NCBI RefSeq assembly: GCF_024746795.1
Contig: NZ_CP080524.1
Location: 5,248,001-5,312,000, forward strand
Length of the DNA stretch: 64,000 bases
Direction: 5' to 3'
Source: Mesorhizobium sp. AR10
GTDB taxonomy: Bacteria; Pseudomonadota; Alphaproteobacteria; Rhizobiales; Rhizobiaceae
Below the pieces are notes generated by a model. That model made no database searches and was not told where the DNA came from. It saw only the letters and a program-made list of their open reading frames with translations. The position numbers and the translations under genes were made by a program. Below, piece after piece: positions 24,927-33,455 of the stretch (positions are counted from its first letter, which is position 1; the number at the start of each line of letters is the position of its first letter).

Positions 24927-26417
24927 ATGGCAGAAGCAGCGCGAAAATTCGGCGTGGCGGAAACACCGCTCTATCGCGAGGCACCGAACAACATCGAGGC
25001 CGAGCAGGCGCTGCTCGGCGCCATCCTCGTCAACAACGATGCCTTCTACCGCGTCTCCGACTTTTTGAAGTCCGGCCATTTCTACGAGCCGCTGCACCGA
25101 AGGATCTTCGAGGTCTCGGCCGAACTCATCCGCATGGGCAAGGTGGCGACGCCGATCACGCTGAAGACCTTCCTGCCGGCCGACGAAAAGGTCGGCGACA
25201 TGACGGTGGCGCAATATGTCGTGCAGTTGGCCGTTCAAGCCGTCACCGTCGTCAACGCCACCGATTATGGCCGCGCCATCTATGACCTGGCGACGCGGCG
25301 CGCGCTGATTACCGTCGGCGAGGACATGGTCAACATCGCCTATGACGCGCCGGTCGACATGTCGCCGTCCGAGCAGATCGAGGATGCCGAGCGGCGCCTG
25401 TTCGAATTGGCCGAGACCGGCCGCTACGATGGCGGCTTCGAGAGCTTCACCGATGCCGTGAAAACCGCCGTCGACATGGCCAATGCCGCCTATATGCGCG
25501 ACGGGCACCTGTCGGGCGTTGCCACCGGCCTGCGCGATCTCGACCGCCGCATGGGCGGGTTGCAGTCGTCCGATTTGATCATCATCGCCGGCCGCCCCGG
25601 CATGGGCAAGACGTCGCTTGCCACCAACATGGCCTTCAACATTGCCGAGGCCTATGTGCCGGCGCAGCAGGCCGACGGGTCGTTCAAGGCGGCCAATGGC
25701 GGCGTTGTCGGCTTCTTCTCGCTGGAAATGTCGTCGGAACAGCTCGCCACCCGCATCATTTCCGAGCAGACCGAAATCCCGTCGTCGAAAATCCGCCGCG
25801 GCGAGATCAGCGAGATGGATTTCGAAAAGCTGGTCGCCTGTTCGCAGACCATGCAGAAACTGCCTTTGTTCATCGACCAGACCGGCGGCATCTCGATCGC
25901 TCAGCTGGCGGCACGCGCGCGGCGGCTGAAGCGCCAGCGCGGCCTCGACGTCATCGTCATCGACTATATCCAGCTCATGCAGGGCTCGAGCGCCAAGGCC
26001 TCGCAGAACCGCGTGCAGGAAATCACCGAGATCACCACCGGGCTGAAGGCGCTGGCCAAGGAACTGGCGGTGCCGATCATCGCGCTGTCGCAGCTGTCGC
26101 GTCAGGTCGAAAGCCGCGACGACAAGCGCCCGCAGCTTTCGGATCTGCGCGAATCGGGCTCGATCGAGCAGGACGCCGACGTGGTGATGTTCGTCTACCG
26201 CGAGGAATATTATCTGAAGAACCGCGAGCCGAAGCCCGGCACCGACGAATACATCAAGTGGGAAAACGAGATGAACGAGATGCGCGGCAAGGCCGAGGTC
26301 ATCGTCGCCAAGCAGCGCCACGGCCCAACGGGCTCGGTCAGCCTCGCCTTCCAGGGCGAGTTCACCCGCTTCTCCGACCTGGCCGAGGAACATCATTTGC
26401 CGGATCGGTTTGAGTAG
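24927..26417 (+). CDS. dnaB: Replicative DNA helicase DnaB
   Basis: The protein has 496 residues from ATG 24927 (MAEAARKFGVAETPLYREAP). The N-terminal domain (NNIEAEQALLGAILVNN) is followed by a RecA-like core with Walker A (IAGRPGMGKTS), FFSLEMSSEQLATR, Walker B-type VIVIDYIQLM, and C-terminal IVAKQRHGPTG. Hexameric DnaB unwinds DNA at the fork. An insertion of about 15 residues (VPAQQADGSFKAANGG) between Walker A and the LEMS motif is typical of alphaproteobacterial DnaB. A palindromic repeat pair follows immediately and separates it from radA. Confidence 0.96.
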   Translation: MAEAARKFGVAETPLYREAPNNIEAEQALLGAILVNNDAFYRVSDFLKSGHFYEPLHRRIFEVSAELIRMGKVATPITLKTFLPADEKVGDMTVAQYVVQLAVQAVTVVNATDYGRAIYDLATRRALITVGEDMVNIAYDAPVDMSPSEQIEDAERRLFELAETGRYDGGFESFTDAVKTAVDMANAAYMRDGHLSGVATGLRDLDRRMGGLQSSDLIIIAGRPGMGKTSLATNMAFNIAEAYVPAQQADGSFKAANGGVVGFFSLEMSSEQLATRIISEQTEIPSSKIRRGEISEMDFEKLVACSQTMQKLPLFIDQTGGISIAQLAARARRLKRQRGLDVIVIDYIQLMQGSSAKASQNRVQEITEITTGLKALAKELAVPIIALSQLSRQVESRDDKRPQLSDLRESGSIEQDADVVMFVYREEYYLKNREPKPGTDEYIKWENEMNEMRGKAEVIVAKQRHGPTGSVSLAFQGEFTRFSDLAEEHHLPDRFE

Positions 26418-26442
26418 CTTTTGACCTACCCTCGCGCTCCGT

Positions 26443-26604
26443 CACACCCCCCTCTGGCCTACCGGCCATCTCCCCCGCAAGGGGGGAGATCGGCAGCTTT
26501 GCGGGCGTCGCCCCTCCTGCAACGTCGGCGGTTGGCGAAAACGGCAGCGATATCCAATCTCCCCCCTTGCGGGGGAGATGTCCGGCAGGACAGAGGGGGG
26601 TGGG
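26443..26604. repeat. Inverted pair of Mesorhizobium-type palindromic elements
   Basis: Two copies of a GC-rich element (core ACCCCCCTCTG...CATCTCCCCC, then GGGGGAGAT) face each other: 26443-26496 forward and about 26555-26604 reversed. Each copy folds on itself through CTCCCCC/GGGGGAG arms, and the pair folds as one large cruciform. The same family recurs at 32589-32760, 44450-44484, 60564-60724 and 63494-63677. It fills most of the dnaB-radA gap. Confidence 0.85.
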
Positions 26605-26647
26605 CAGGATCGCCAAGCCTCCGCCGCTTCCAACCAGCATCAATCTG

Positions 26648-28066
26648 ATGGCCAAATCGCGCGTCCAGTTCATCTGCCAGAATTGCGGATCGGTGCATCA
26701 GCGCTGGGCCGGCAAATGCGATGCTTGCGGCGAGTGGAACACGCTGGTCGAGGAAGGCACATCGGGCGGCATCGGCTCCGGCCCGGCCAACACCCGCAAC
26801 GCACGCAAGGGCCGCGCGGTGGTACTGACCACGCTGTCCGGCGACATAGAGGATGCGCCGCGCATCGTCTCCGGCATCGGCGAGCTCGACCGCGCCACCG
26901 GCGGCGGTTTCGTCCGCGGCTCGGCTCTTCTGGTCGGCGGCGATCCCGGCATCGGCAAGTCGACGCTGCTCACCCAGGCGGCGGCGGCACTGGCGGCCAA
27001 AGGCCACCGCATCGTCTACGTCTCGGGCGAAGAGGCGGTCGCCCAGATCAGGCTGCGCGCGCAGCGGCTCGGCGTCGCCGACACGCCCGTGGAGCTTGCT
27101 GCCGAGACCAATGTCGAGGACATCCTCGCAACGATAGCCGACGGCAAGCGGCCGGACCTGGTGATCCTCGATTCGATCCAGACCTTGTGGACCGACATGG
27201 CCGATTCGGCGCCCGGCACCGTCACCCAGGTGCGCGCCTCCGCCCAGGCGATGATCCGCTATGCGAAATCCACAGGCGCGGCCATCGTGCTGGTCGGCCA
27301 TGTCACCAAGGAAGGCCAGATCGCCGGCCCGCGCGTCGTCGAGCACATGGTCGACGCGGTGCTCTACTTCGAGGGCGAAGGCGGTCACCACTACCGCATC
27401 CTGCGCACGGTCAAGAACCGCTTCGGGCCGACCGACGAGATTGGTGTCTTCGAAATGTCGGACAAGGGCCTGCGCGAGGTTGCCAATCCGTCCGAGCTTT
27501 TCCTCGGCGAACGCCATGCGAAATCGCCGGGTGCGGCGGTTTTCGCCGGCATGGAAGGCACGCGGCCGGTGCTGGTCGAGATCCAGGCACTGGTGGCGGC
27601 GTCGTCGCTGGGCACGCCGCGCCGCGCCGTCGTCGGCTGGGACGGGGCGCGGCTGTCGATGATCCTCGCCGTTCTCGAAGCCCATTGCGGGGTGCGTTTC
27701 GGCACCCATGACGTCTATCTCAATGTCGCCGGCGGCTACCGCATTTCGGAACCCGCCGCCGACCTGGCGGTGGCGGCAGCACTGGTTTCCTCGCTCACCG
27801 GACTTGCCCTTCCCGCTGATTGCGTCTATTTCGGCGAAATCAGCCTTTCGGGGGCCGTGCGGCCAGTTGCGCATGCGCAACAGCGCCTCAAGGAAGCCGA
27901 AAAGCTGGGTTTCGGAAGCGCGGTTCTGCCCTTGGGCAGCGAGGACGTTGTTGGTGGTATCGGGGCCGGGGGGATCGGAGCCCGCGCTTTCCAACCCACC
28001 GAGCTGGCCGATCTCGTGGCGCGAATAGCGGGCTCACGGCGCAGCCGCGCCGACGAAGAAGAGTGA
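26648..28066 (+). CDS. radA: DNA repair protein RadA
   Basis: From ATG 26648 (MAKSRVQFICQNCGSVHQRW) the protein has 472 residues. It has an N-terminal C4 zinc finger (CQNCG...CDACGEW), Walker A (VGGDPGIGKSTLL), the RadA-specific KNRFGPTDEIGVF motif, and a C-terminal Lon-protease-like domain (GGYRISEPAADLAVAAAL). RadA drives branch migration in recombination. It is placed after dnaB and before cvpA and purF; a 48-bp gap leads to cvpA. Confidence 0.96.
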   Translation: MAKSRVQFICQNCGSVHQRWAGKCDACGEWNTLVEEGTSGGIGSGPANTRNARKGRAVVLTTLSGDIEDAPRIVSGIGELDRATGGGFVRGSALLVGGDPGIGKSTLLTQAAAALAAKGHRIVYVSGEEAVAQIRLRAQRLGVADTPVELAAETNVEDILATIADGKRPDLVILDSIQTLWTDMADSAPGTVTQVRASAQAMIRYAKSTGAAIVLVGHVTKEGQIAGPRVVEHMVDAVLYFEGEGGHHYRILRTVKNRFGPTDEIGVFEMSDKGLREVANPSELFLGERHAKSPGAAVFAGMEGTRPVLVEIQALVAASSLGTPRRAVVGWDGARLSMILAVLEAHCGVRFGTHDVYLNVAGGYRISEPAADLAVAAALVSSLTGLALPADCVYFGEISLSGAVRPVAHAQQRLKEAEKLGFGSAVLPLGSEDVVGGIGAGGIGARAFQPTELADLVARIAGSRRSRADEEE

Positions 28067-28114
28067 CGCGGCTCGCCCGAGTCGTGAAAAAGAGATCGGA
28101 GTGGGGCGAAAGAC

Positions 28115-28795
28115 ATGCCGATTACACTGCTTGACGGAATTCTCGTCGGCTTCACCCTGGTCTCGGCGATGCTCGCAATGGTTCGCGGCTTTTCACGCGA
28201 GGTCCTGTCCGTCGTCTCCTGGGCGGCGGCGGCAGCAGCAGCCTTCTTCTTCTACAAGCCGGTGCTGCCTTACATCCAGCCCTATATCGACAATGAAAAA
28301 GCCGCCATGGCGGCAGCCGCCGGCGTCGTCTTCATCGTCGCGCTGATCGTCGTTTCGGTCATCACCATGAAGCTCGCCGACTGGATCATCGATTCCAGGA
28401 TCGGCGCGCTCGACCGCACGCTCGGCTTCCTCTATGGCGCGGCGCGCGGCATCCTGGTCGTTGCTGTCGCGCTGCTGTTCTTCAACTGGCTGGCCGGCGC
28501 CAAGGCCCCCGCCTGGGTCGCCAACGCCAAGTCGCGGCCGCTGCTGGAGGAGATCGGCGCCAAGCTTGAAAGCCTGCTGCCCGAGGATCCGGAAAACGCC
28601 ATCCTGAAGAAGCTCAACCCGAATCAGCCGGCCGCGCCCGAGACGCCGCCAGCAGCCGATGCACCGGCAGCGGATGCGCCGGCAACCGGCGACGATGCCG
28701 ATGCGCCGGCGCCTGACGACAGCGAAACCGATGCGCCGCCGGCCGAGAGCGCTCCGGCCCCGGCCAATCCGGCACCGGCTGCGCCGGCAAACTGA
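28115..28795 (+). CDS. cvpA: CvpA family membrane protein
   Basis: The 226-residue protein begins MPITLLDGILVGFTLVSAML, with four membrane helices in the first 130 residues and the family signature RGFSREVLSVVSWAAAAAAA. The C-terminal 65 residues are rich in Ala, Pro and Asp (APAADAPATGDDADAPAP) and look disordered. CvpA is needed for colicin V production and envelope or purine-linked functions in E. coli, where it also sits next to purF, as here. The molecular role is unresolved. Confidence 0.92.
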   Translation: MPITLLDGILVGFTLVSAMLAMVRGFSREVLSVVSWAAAAAAAFFFYKPVLPYIQPYIDNEKAAMAAAAGVVFIVALIVVSVITMKLADWIIDSRIGALDRTLGFLYGAARGILVVAVALLFFNWLAGAKAPAWVANAKSRPLLEEIGAKLESLLPEDPENAILKKLNPNQPAAPETPPAADAPAADAPATGDDADAPAPDDSETDAPPAESAPAPANPAPAAPAN

Positions 28796-28945
28796 TATGG
28801 ACAAGATGGCGCTCGCCAAACGGGCGCCATCAAGAGCAAAGGATGCTTTGCTCCGGACTGACGATCATGTGAACGGCGTACGGCATGCGTTGCTTTCGAC
28901 GCACTATCACCTTATATGGCGATTTTAGCGGAGCTTGAGCCCCCA

Positions 28946-30427
28946 ATGGCAGACTCGAAGGCAGACGCAGACGACGTGCTTTCCGCCGAAGCCGACGACC
29001 ACTTTCATGACGAATGCGGCGTGTTCGGCATTTTCGGCCGGCAGGACGCCGCGGCCATCGTCACGCTCGGCCTGCATGCGCTGCAGCACCGCGGCCAGGA
29101 AGCGGCCGGCATCGTCTCCTATGACGGCAGCCAATTTCACGTCGAACGCCATGTCGGCCTGATCGGCGACACCTTCACCAAGCAGCGTGTCATCGACAGC
29201 CTGCAAGGCAACCGCGCCATCGGCCACACCCGCTATGCCACCACCGGCGGCGCCGGTCTGCGCAACATACAGCCCTTCTTCGCCGAGCTCGCCGATGGCG
29301 GCTTCGCCGTCGCCCATAACGGCAACCTGACCAACGCCATGACCGTGCAGCGCGCGTTGCAGAAGCAGGGCGCGATCTTCTCGTCGACCTCCGACACCGA
29401 AACACTTCTGCATCTGGTCGCCACCAGCAAGGAACGCGATTTGAATTCGCGCTTCATCGATGCGGTGCGCCAGGTCGAAGGCGCCTTCTCGCTGGTGGCG
29501 ATGACGTCGAAGAAGATGATCGGCTGCCGTGATCCGCTGGGCATCCGCCCCTTGGTGCTGGGCGATCTCGACGGCGCCTGGATCCTGGCGTCCGAAACCT
29601 GCGCGCTCGACATCATTGGCGCACGGTTCGTGCGCGACCTGAAGCCCGGCGAGATGGTCGTCGTCACAGCCAAGGGCATCGAGAGCCTGTTCCCGTTCGA
29701 GCCGCAGAAAACCCGCTTCTGCATCTTCGAATATGTCTATTTCGCCCGGCCGGATTCCTCGGTCGAAGGCCGCAACGTCTACGAGGTGCGCAAGCGCATC
29801 GGCGCTGAGCTGGCGCAAGAAAGCCCGGTCGAGGCCGACATCGTCGTGCCGGTGCCGGATTCGGGCACGCCGGCAGCGATCGGCTTCTCACAGGCCGCGG
29901 GCATTCCCTTCGAACTCGGCATCATCCGCAACCACTATGTCGGCCGCACCTTCATCCAGCCGGGCGATTCGATCCGCCATATGGGCGTCAAGCTCAAGCA
30001 CAACGCCAACCGCCGCATGATCGAGGGCAAGCGCGTCGTGCTGGTCGACGACAGCATCGTGCGCGGCACCACCAGCCAGAAGATCGTGCAGATGGTGCGC
30101 GATGCCGGCGCGAAGGAAGTGCACATGCGCATCGCCTCGCCGCCGACGCGCGCCTCCTGCTTCTATGGCGTCGACACGCCGGAGAAGTCCAAGCTTTTGG
30201 CATCGCGCATGTCGATCGAGGAAATGGCCGAGTTCATCCGTGTCGACTCGCTCGGGTTCCTGTCGATCGACGGGCTCTACCGCGCCGTCGGCGAGGCCGG
30301 CCGCGACAACGAGCAGCCGCAATTCTGCGACGCCTGCTTCACCGGCCAATACCCGACCCGCCTGCTTGACTTCGAAGGCCACGACAATGTGCGCACGCTG
30401 TCGCTGCTGGCGACAAGCGGGGCGTAG
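28946..30427 (+). CDS. purF: Amidophosphoribosyltransferase
   Basis: Using ATG 28946 the protein has 493 residues. A short propeptide precedes the catalytic Cys24 in HFHDECGVFGIFG, as expected for processed PurF. The glutaminase domain (ALQHRGQEAAGI, GHTRYATTGG) is followed by a phosphoribosyltransferase domain with VVLVDDSIVRGTTSQ. It makes phosphoribosylamine, the first committed step of purine synthesis. An in-frame ATG at 28916 would add ten residues; neither start has a strong ribosome-binding site. Confidence 0.95.
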   Translation: MADSKADADDVLSAEADDHFHDECGVFGIFGRQDAAAIVTLGLHALQHRGQEAAGIVSYDGSQFHVERHVGLIGDTFTKQRVIDSLQGNRAIGHTRYATTGGAGLRNIQPFFAELADGGFAVAHNGNLTNAMTVQRALQKQGAIFSSTSDTETLLHLVATSKERDLNSRFIDAVRQVEGAFSLVAMTSKKMIGCRDPLGIRPLVLGDLDGAWILASETCALDIIGARFVRDLKPGEMVVVTAKGIESLFPFEPQKTRFCIFEYVYFARPDSSVEGRNVYEVRKRIGAELAQESPVEADIVVPVPDSGTPAAIGFSQAAGIPFELGIIRNHYVGRTFIQPGDSIRHMGVKLKHNANRRMIEGKRVVLVDDSIVRGTTSQKIVQMVRDAGAKEVHMRIASPPTRASCFYGVDTPEKSKLLASRMSIEEMAEFIRVDSLGFLSIDGLYRAVGEAGRDNEQPQFCDACFTGQYPTRLLDFEGHDNVRTLSLLATSGA

Positions 30428-30455
30428 GATTTCCAGCTCCGGAGGGAGGTGAGAC

Positions 30456-30740
30456 ATGAGCACTCGAAGGGGCTTGTGGCAGAACCTCAGTGATTCATTC
30501 TCGTTTTCGAAATCCTTGCTCAAAGATCAGATAGACGCCCAGGCCGATATTAATACGCCTCTCGGCAACGGGTTTCTTTTTTGCCAAGTCAGACAGTCAA
30601 GCGAGACCCTCAACAGATACGTCGTCGTCAAAGCCATTGGCGGTGATTCGACGGTTTTTGTTCCTCTTGATGAGAATTCCGCCAAGCAGTTGATTTCCTT
30701 CCTTCAGCTGTCGTTTTTAGACCAGCAACCCAAGAAATAG
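30456..30740 (+). CDS. Small hypothetical protein, AT-richer than its neighbours
   Basis: The 94-residue protein MSTRRGLWQNLSDSFSFSKS has no recognised motif, signal peptide or membrane helix. Its C-terminal part (VVVKAIGGDSTVFVPLDENS) suggests a small alpha/beta fold. The start is supported by GGAGGGAGGTGAG, an extended match to the 16S anti-Shine-Dalgarno. Base composition is clearly richer in A and T than purF and the following SDR gene, and it fits exactly between them (28 bp after purF, 3 bp before the SDR). Both points suggest late acquisition of a translated gene. Function unknown. Confidence 0.65.
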   Translation: MSTRRGLWQNLSDSFSFSKSLLKDQIDAQADINTPLGNGFLFCQVRQSSETLNRYVVVKAIGGDSTVFVPLDENSAKQLISFLQLSFLDQQPKK

Positions 30741-30743
30741 CTT

Positions 30744-31505
30744 ATGACCCCTGCCCTCGACCTTTCCGGCCGCATCGCGGTCGTCACCGGCGCCTCGCGC
30801 GGCATCGGCTACTTCATCGCCAGAGAGCTTGCCGCCGCCGGCGCTCATGTCATTGCCGTTGCCCGCACGGTCGGCGGGCTGGAAGAACTCGACGACCAGA
30901 TCAAGGCCGAACGCGCCAAGACCGGCAAGGGCGAAGCGACGCTGGTTCCGCTTGACCTCGCCGACATGGCCGGCATCGACCGGCTGGGCGGCGCCATCCA
31001 CGAGCGCTGGGGCAAGCTCGACATCCTTGTCGCCAATGCCGGCGTGCTCGGTGTCATCTCGCCAATCGGTCATGTCGAGGCGAAAACCTTCGAGAAGGTG
31101 ATGACCATCAACGTCACCTCGACCTGGCGGCTGATCCGCTCGGTCGACCCGCTACTGAGGCTTTCCGATGCCGGCCGCGCCATTCTGCTTTCCTCCAACG
31201 CCGCGCATTCGGCGCGCGCGTTCTGGGCCCCCTATGCGGCGTCGAAGGCGGCGGTCGAGGCCATGATGCGCTCCTGGGCGCATGAGGCGGAGAACTTGCC
31301 GCTCCGGGTCAACGCCGCCGATCCCGGCGCCACCCGCACCGCCATGCGGGCGCAAGCGGTGCCCGGCGAGGATCCGGAAACGCTGCCGCACCCCTCGGAA
31401 ATCGCCAAGCGCATTGTTCCGCTGGCCAGCCCGACGCTGAAGGAAACCGGGCTGATCTTCCAGGCCAAGCACAACCGCTTCGTTGCCTACCGGCAGCCGG
31501 AATAG
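30744..31505 (+). CDS. SDR family NAD(P)-dependent oxidoreductase
   Basis: The 253-residue protein has TGASRGIGYFIARELAAAG for cofactor binding, LVANAGVLG and the catalytic serine and YxxxK lysine pattern (LLSSNAAHSARAFWAPYAASK). It resembles the SDR found downstream of purF in other Hyphomicrobiales, so the neighbourhood appears conserved. The substrate is unknown. It starts 3 bp after the small hypothetical gene, implying co-translation. Confidence 0.88.
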   Translation: MTPALDLSGRIAVVTGASRGIGYFIARELAAAGAHVIAVARTVGGLEELDDQIKAERAKTGKGEATLVPLDLADMAGIDRLGGAIHERWGKLDILVANAGVLGVISPIGHVEAKTFEKVMTINVTSTWRLIRSVDPLLRLSDAGRAILLSSNAAHSARAFWAPYAASKAAVEAMMRSWAHEAENLPLRVNAADPGATRTAMRAQAVPGEDPETLPHPSEIAKRIVPLASPTLKETGLIFQAKHNRFVAYRQPE

Positions 31506-31595
31506 CCACCCAGACATTTTTGCCGGAAGAATTGCGCCACCGCCGACGTTGTTCGAATGTACCATTCGAAAATCACTCAACAACGGAGGACCGTC

Positions 31596-32225
31596 ATGCG
31601 CAGATTGCTTCTCGTCACCGCCACCGCCCTCTTGGCTGCCGCCGGTGCTGCCTCCTCGCAGGATGCAGCGATGAGTTTCTTCGTCACCAGCGTCGGCCCC
31701 GGCAAGGGCGCCGATCTCGGTGGCCTCAAGGGCGCCGACGCCCATTGCGGGTCGCTGGCTGAAGCCGCCGGCGTCACCGGCAAGACTTGGGCTGCCTATC
31801 TGTCGACCAGCGACGCGGACGCACGCGACCGTATCGGCAAGGGGCCGTGGGTCAATGCCAAGGGCGTAAAGATCGCCGACGATGTCGCCTCGCTGCACAG
31901 CGACGCCAACGCCATCACCAAGGAGACGGCGCTGAACGAGAAGGGCGAGGTGGTCAACGGCCGTGGCGACAAGCCCAACCGGCACGACGTGCTGACCGGC
32001 TCCAAGCCCGACGGCACGAAGGTTGCCGACCAGACCTGCGGCGACTGGACGATGAGCGGGGCCGAGGGCGTGGCGATGGTGGGCCATCATGATCGCGTCG
32101 GCCTCGACGATTCGGCGCCCGCCAAATCCTGGAATTCCTCGCATGCCTCGCGCGGCGGCTGCAGCCAGGAGGCGTTGAGAGGCACTGGCGGCGACGGCCT
32201 GTTCTACTGCTTTGCCGCGAACTGA
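31596..32225 (+). CDS. Secreted lectin-fold-like (DUF1554-type) protein
   Basis: ATG 31596 follows a good GGAGG and gives 209 residues with a signal peptide (MRRLLLVTATALLAAAGAAS). The mature part opens SFFVTSVGPGKGADLGGLKG and has TWAAYLSTS, DQTCGDWTMSG and a C-terminal GLFYCFA. This pattern is known from secreted DUF1554 and lectin-annotated proteins with a C-type-lectin-like fold. Cysteines in DAHCGSL, QTCGDW, GGCSQE and FYCF could form two disulfides. A ligand cannot be named. Confidence 0.7.
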   Translation: MRRLLLVTATALLAAAGAASSQDAAMSFFVTSVGPGKGADLGGLKGADAHCGSLAEAAGVTGKTWAAYLSTSDADARDRIGKGPWVNAKGVKIADDVASLHSDANAITKETALNEKGEVVNGRGDKPNRHDVLTGSKPDGTKVADQTCGDWTMSGAEGVAMVGHHDRVGLDDSAPAKSWNSSHASRGGCSQEALRGTGGDGLFYCFAAN

Positions 32226-32360
32226 CCGGCGCCGGAGTTAGGCCTGACATCACGCGGCTGTGATGCCGTGGCGCGGCAGCGCCCCCCGGCTGCGCTTTCG
32301 CCGTCCGCCCGGAGTTGATAGGGTCGCCCGACTCCCACAACAAGCAGAGCGAGGAAATCC

Positions 32361-32582
32361 ATGGCTGCTCCGAGCGTAGCGTTGGTCTGGTATCTGGTGA
32401 TCGCCGGGCCGCAAGGCGGCATGGTGGTGCTGCCAAGCACCTTCGACACCCGCGAACAGTGCACGTCGGCCGTCACCGAATACCAGAAGCAGCCCACGCC
32501 GGCCGGCTGGTCGGTGCAGTGCGTGCCTAGCGCCTCGCCATTCGCAGACGAAGGCGACGCCGAAGAACCAGCGGCGCAGTAA
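32361..32582 (+). CDS. Small hypothetical protein
   Basis: The 73-residue protein (MAAPSVALVWYLVIAGPQGG) has a hydrophobic N-terminus and two cysteines (REQCTSAV and VQCVPS), suggesting a small exported or membrane-anchored protein. The GAGGAAATCC sequence before the ATG supports translation. No family is recognised. It stands alone between the lectin-like gene and a repeat pair. Confidence 0.55.
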   Translation: MAAPSVALVWYLVIAGPQGGMVVLPSTFDTREQCTSAVTEYQKQPTPAGWSVQCVPSASPFADEGDAEEPAAQ

Positions 32583-32588
32583 TTTTTA

Positions 32589-32760
32589 TCTCCCCCCTTG
32601 AGGGGGGGATGTCGCCGAAGGCGACAGAGGGGGTCGCCGCGCGTAGAGCGCCAACTTCCAGCTGCCGCAGGCCCCAACTTCCAGCTGCCGCAGGCCATTG
32701 AGCCCAGTCGAACCGACCCCCTCTGGCCTGCCGGCCATCTCCCCCTCAAGGGGGAGATTG
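32589..32760. repeat. Inverted pair of palindromic elements with internal direct repeat
   Basis: A reversed copy (32589-32634) and a forward copy (32714-32760) of the window's main palindromic element face each other. Between them a 23-bp unit containing ACTTCCAGCTGCCGCAGG is repeated twice without a gap (32651-32673 and 32674-32696). The pair lies between the small hypothetical gene and the end of the osmC-like gene. Confidence 0.85.
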
Positions 32761-33267
32761 TCAGCGCTGCGCTGACACCGTCAATTCCGGCTTGCTGTTG
32801 ATGGTCTGGAACACCACGCAATAGCGCTCGGTCAGCTTGATCAGCGCATCGATGCGCTCTTGCGGCTCGTCGGTATCGAGGCTGAAATTCAGCCGGATGG
32901 CACGGAAGCCGACCGGCGCATCCTTGGCTACGCCAAGCGTGCCTCGAAAGTCGAGATCGCCTTCGGCCTCGACCGTCACAGCTCCCAACTTGAACTCCAG
33001 CGCTGTCGCCACCGCCTTCAGCGTCACGCCGGCGCAAGCCACCAGCGCCTCCAGCAGCATGTCGCCCGAGCACTGTTCGAGCCCGGAGCCACCGGTCGCC
33101 GGATGCAGCCCGGCCACCGCCAGCGCCCTGCCCGTCTCGACCTTGCAGGCGATCGACTGGTCGTCGATCGAACCTTTGGCCCGAAGCGTGATCAGAGCGC
33201 GCGCAGCATCGACGCGATAGGCGTCCTTCAGCGGCGCCTGCATGGCCTTCAGTGCTGTGGCGTCCAT
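32761..33267 (-). CDS. OsmC family protein
   Basis: From ATG 33267 (MDATALKAMQAPLKDAYRVD), behind AAGGA, the protein has 168 residues. It shows the OsmC/Ohr fold signature: a central helix with a potential redox cysteine in MLLEALVACAGVTLKAVA, and a second cysteine in TERYCVVFQTI. OsmC and Ohr proteins reduce organic hydroperoxides; YhfA-like members are less defined and fit this sequence about as well. The gene is divergent from the S10-type peptidase. Confidence 0.85.
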   Translation of the reverse strand: MDATALKAMQAPLKDAYRVDAARALITLRAKGSIDDQSIACKVETGRALAVAGLHPATGGSGLEQCSGDMLLEALVACAGVTLKAVATALEFKLGAVTVEAEGDLDFRGTLGVAKDAPVGFRAIRLNFSLDTDEPQERIDALIKLTERYCVVFQTINSKPELTVSAQR

Positions 33268-33455
33268 GCCCAATCCTTCTCGTGGTCTTTCGTGCCTTGA
33301 TAGCACTGTCTGCCGCTGCATGTGAGCGAATCCAAGGTGGCTGTTGGCCCTTGGATACGGCAAAGGGACAGCGCCCCCCCTCTGACCTGCCGTCATTCTC
33401 TTTGACTTCGATCGCCCCGACCATACCTATCGGGAGGCGTTCCCGTGGAGGCATC

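Noticed and set aside
24873..26396. Open frame of over 500 codons opposite dnaB
   Set aside because: Same pattern as other antisense shadows in high-GC DNA; the plus strand carries all DnaB motifs.
26459..27994. Open frame of over 500 codons opposite radA
   Set aside because: Translation is repetitive and motif-free, and it runs through the palindromic repeat pair; RadA on the plus strand is complete.
28806..28830. ATGGCGC/GCGCCAT inverted repeat after cvpA as a terminator
   Set aside because: The stem is 7 bp with an 11-nt loop and no T-run follows; purF is probably still reached by the transcript or has its own promoter.
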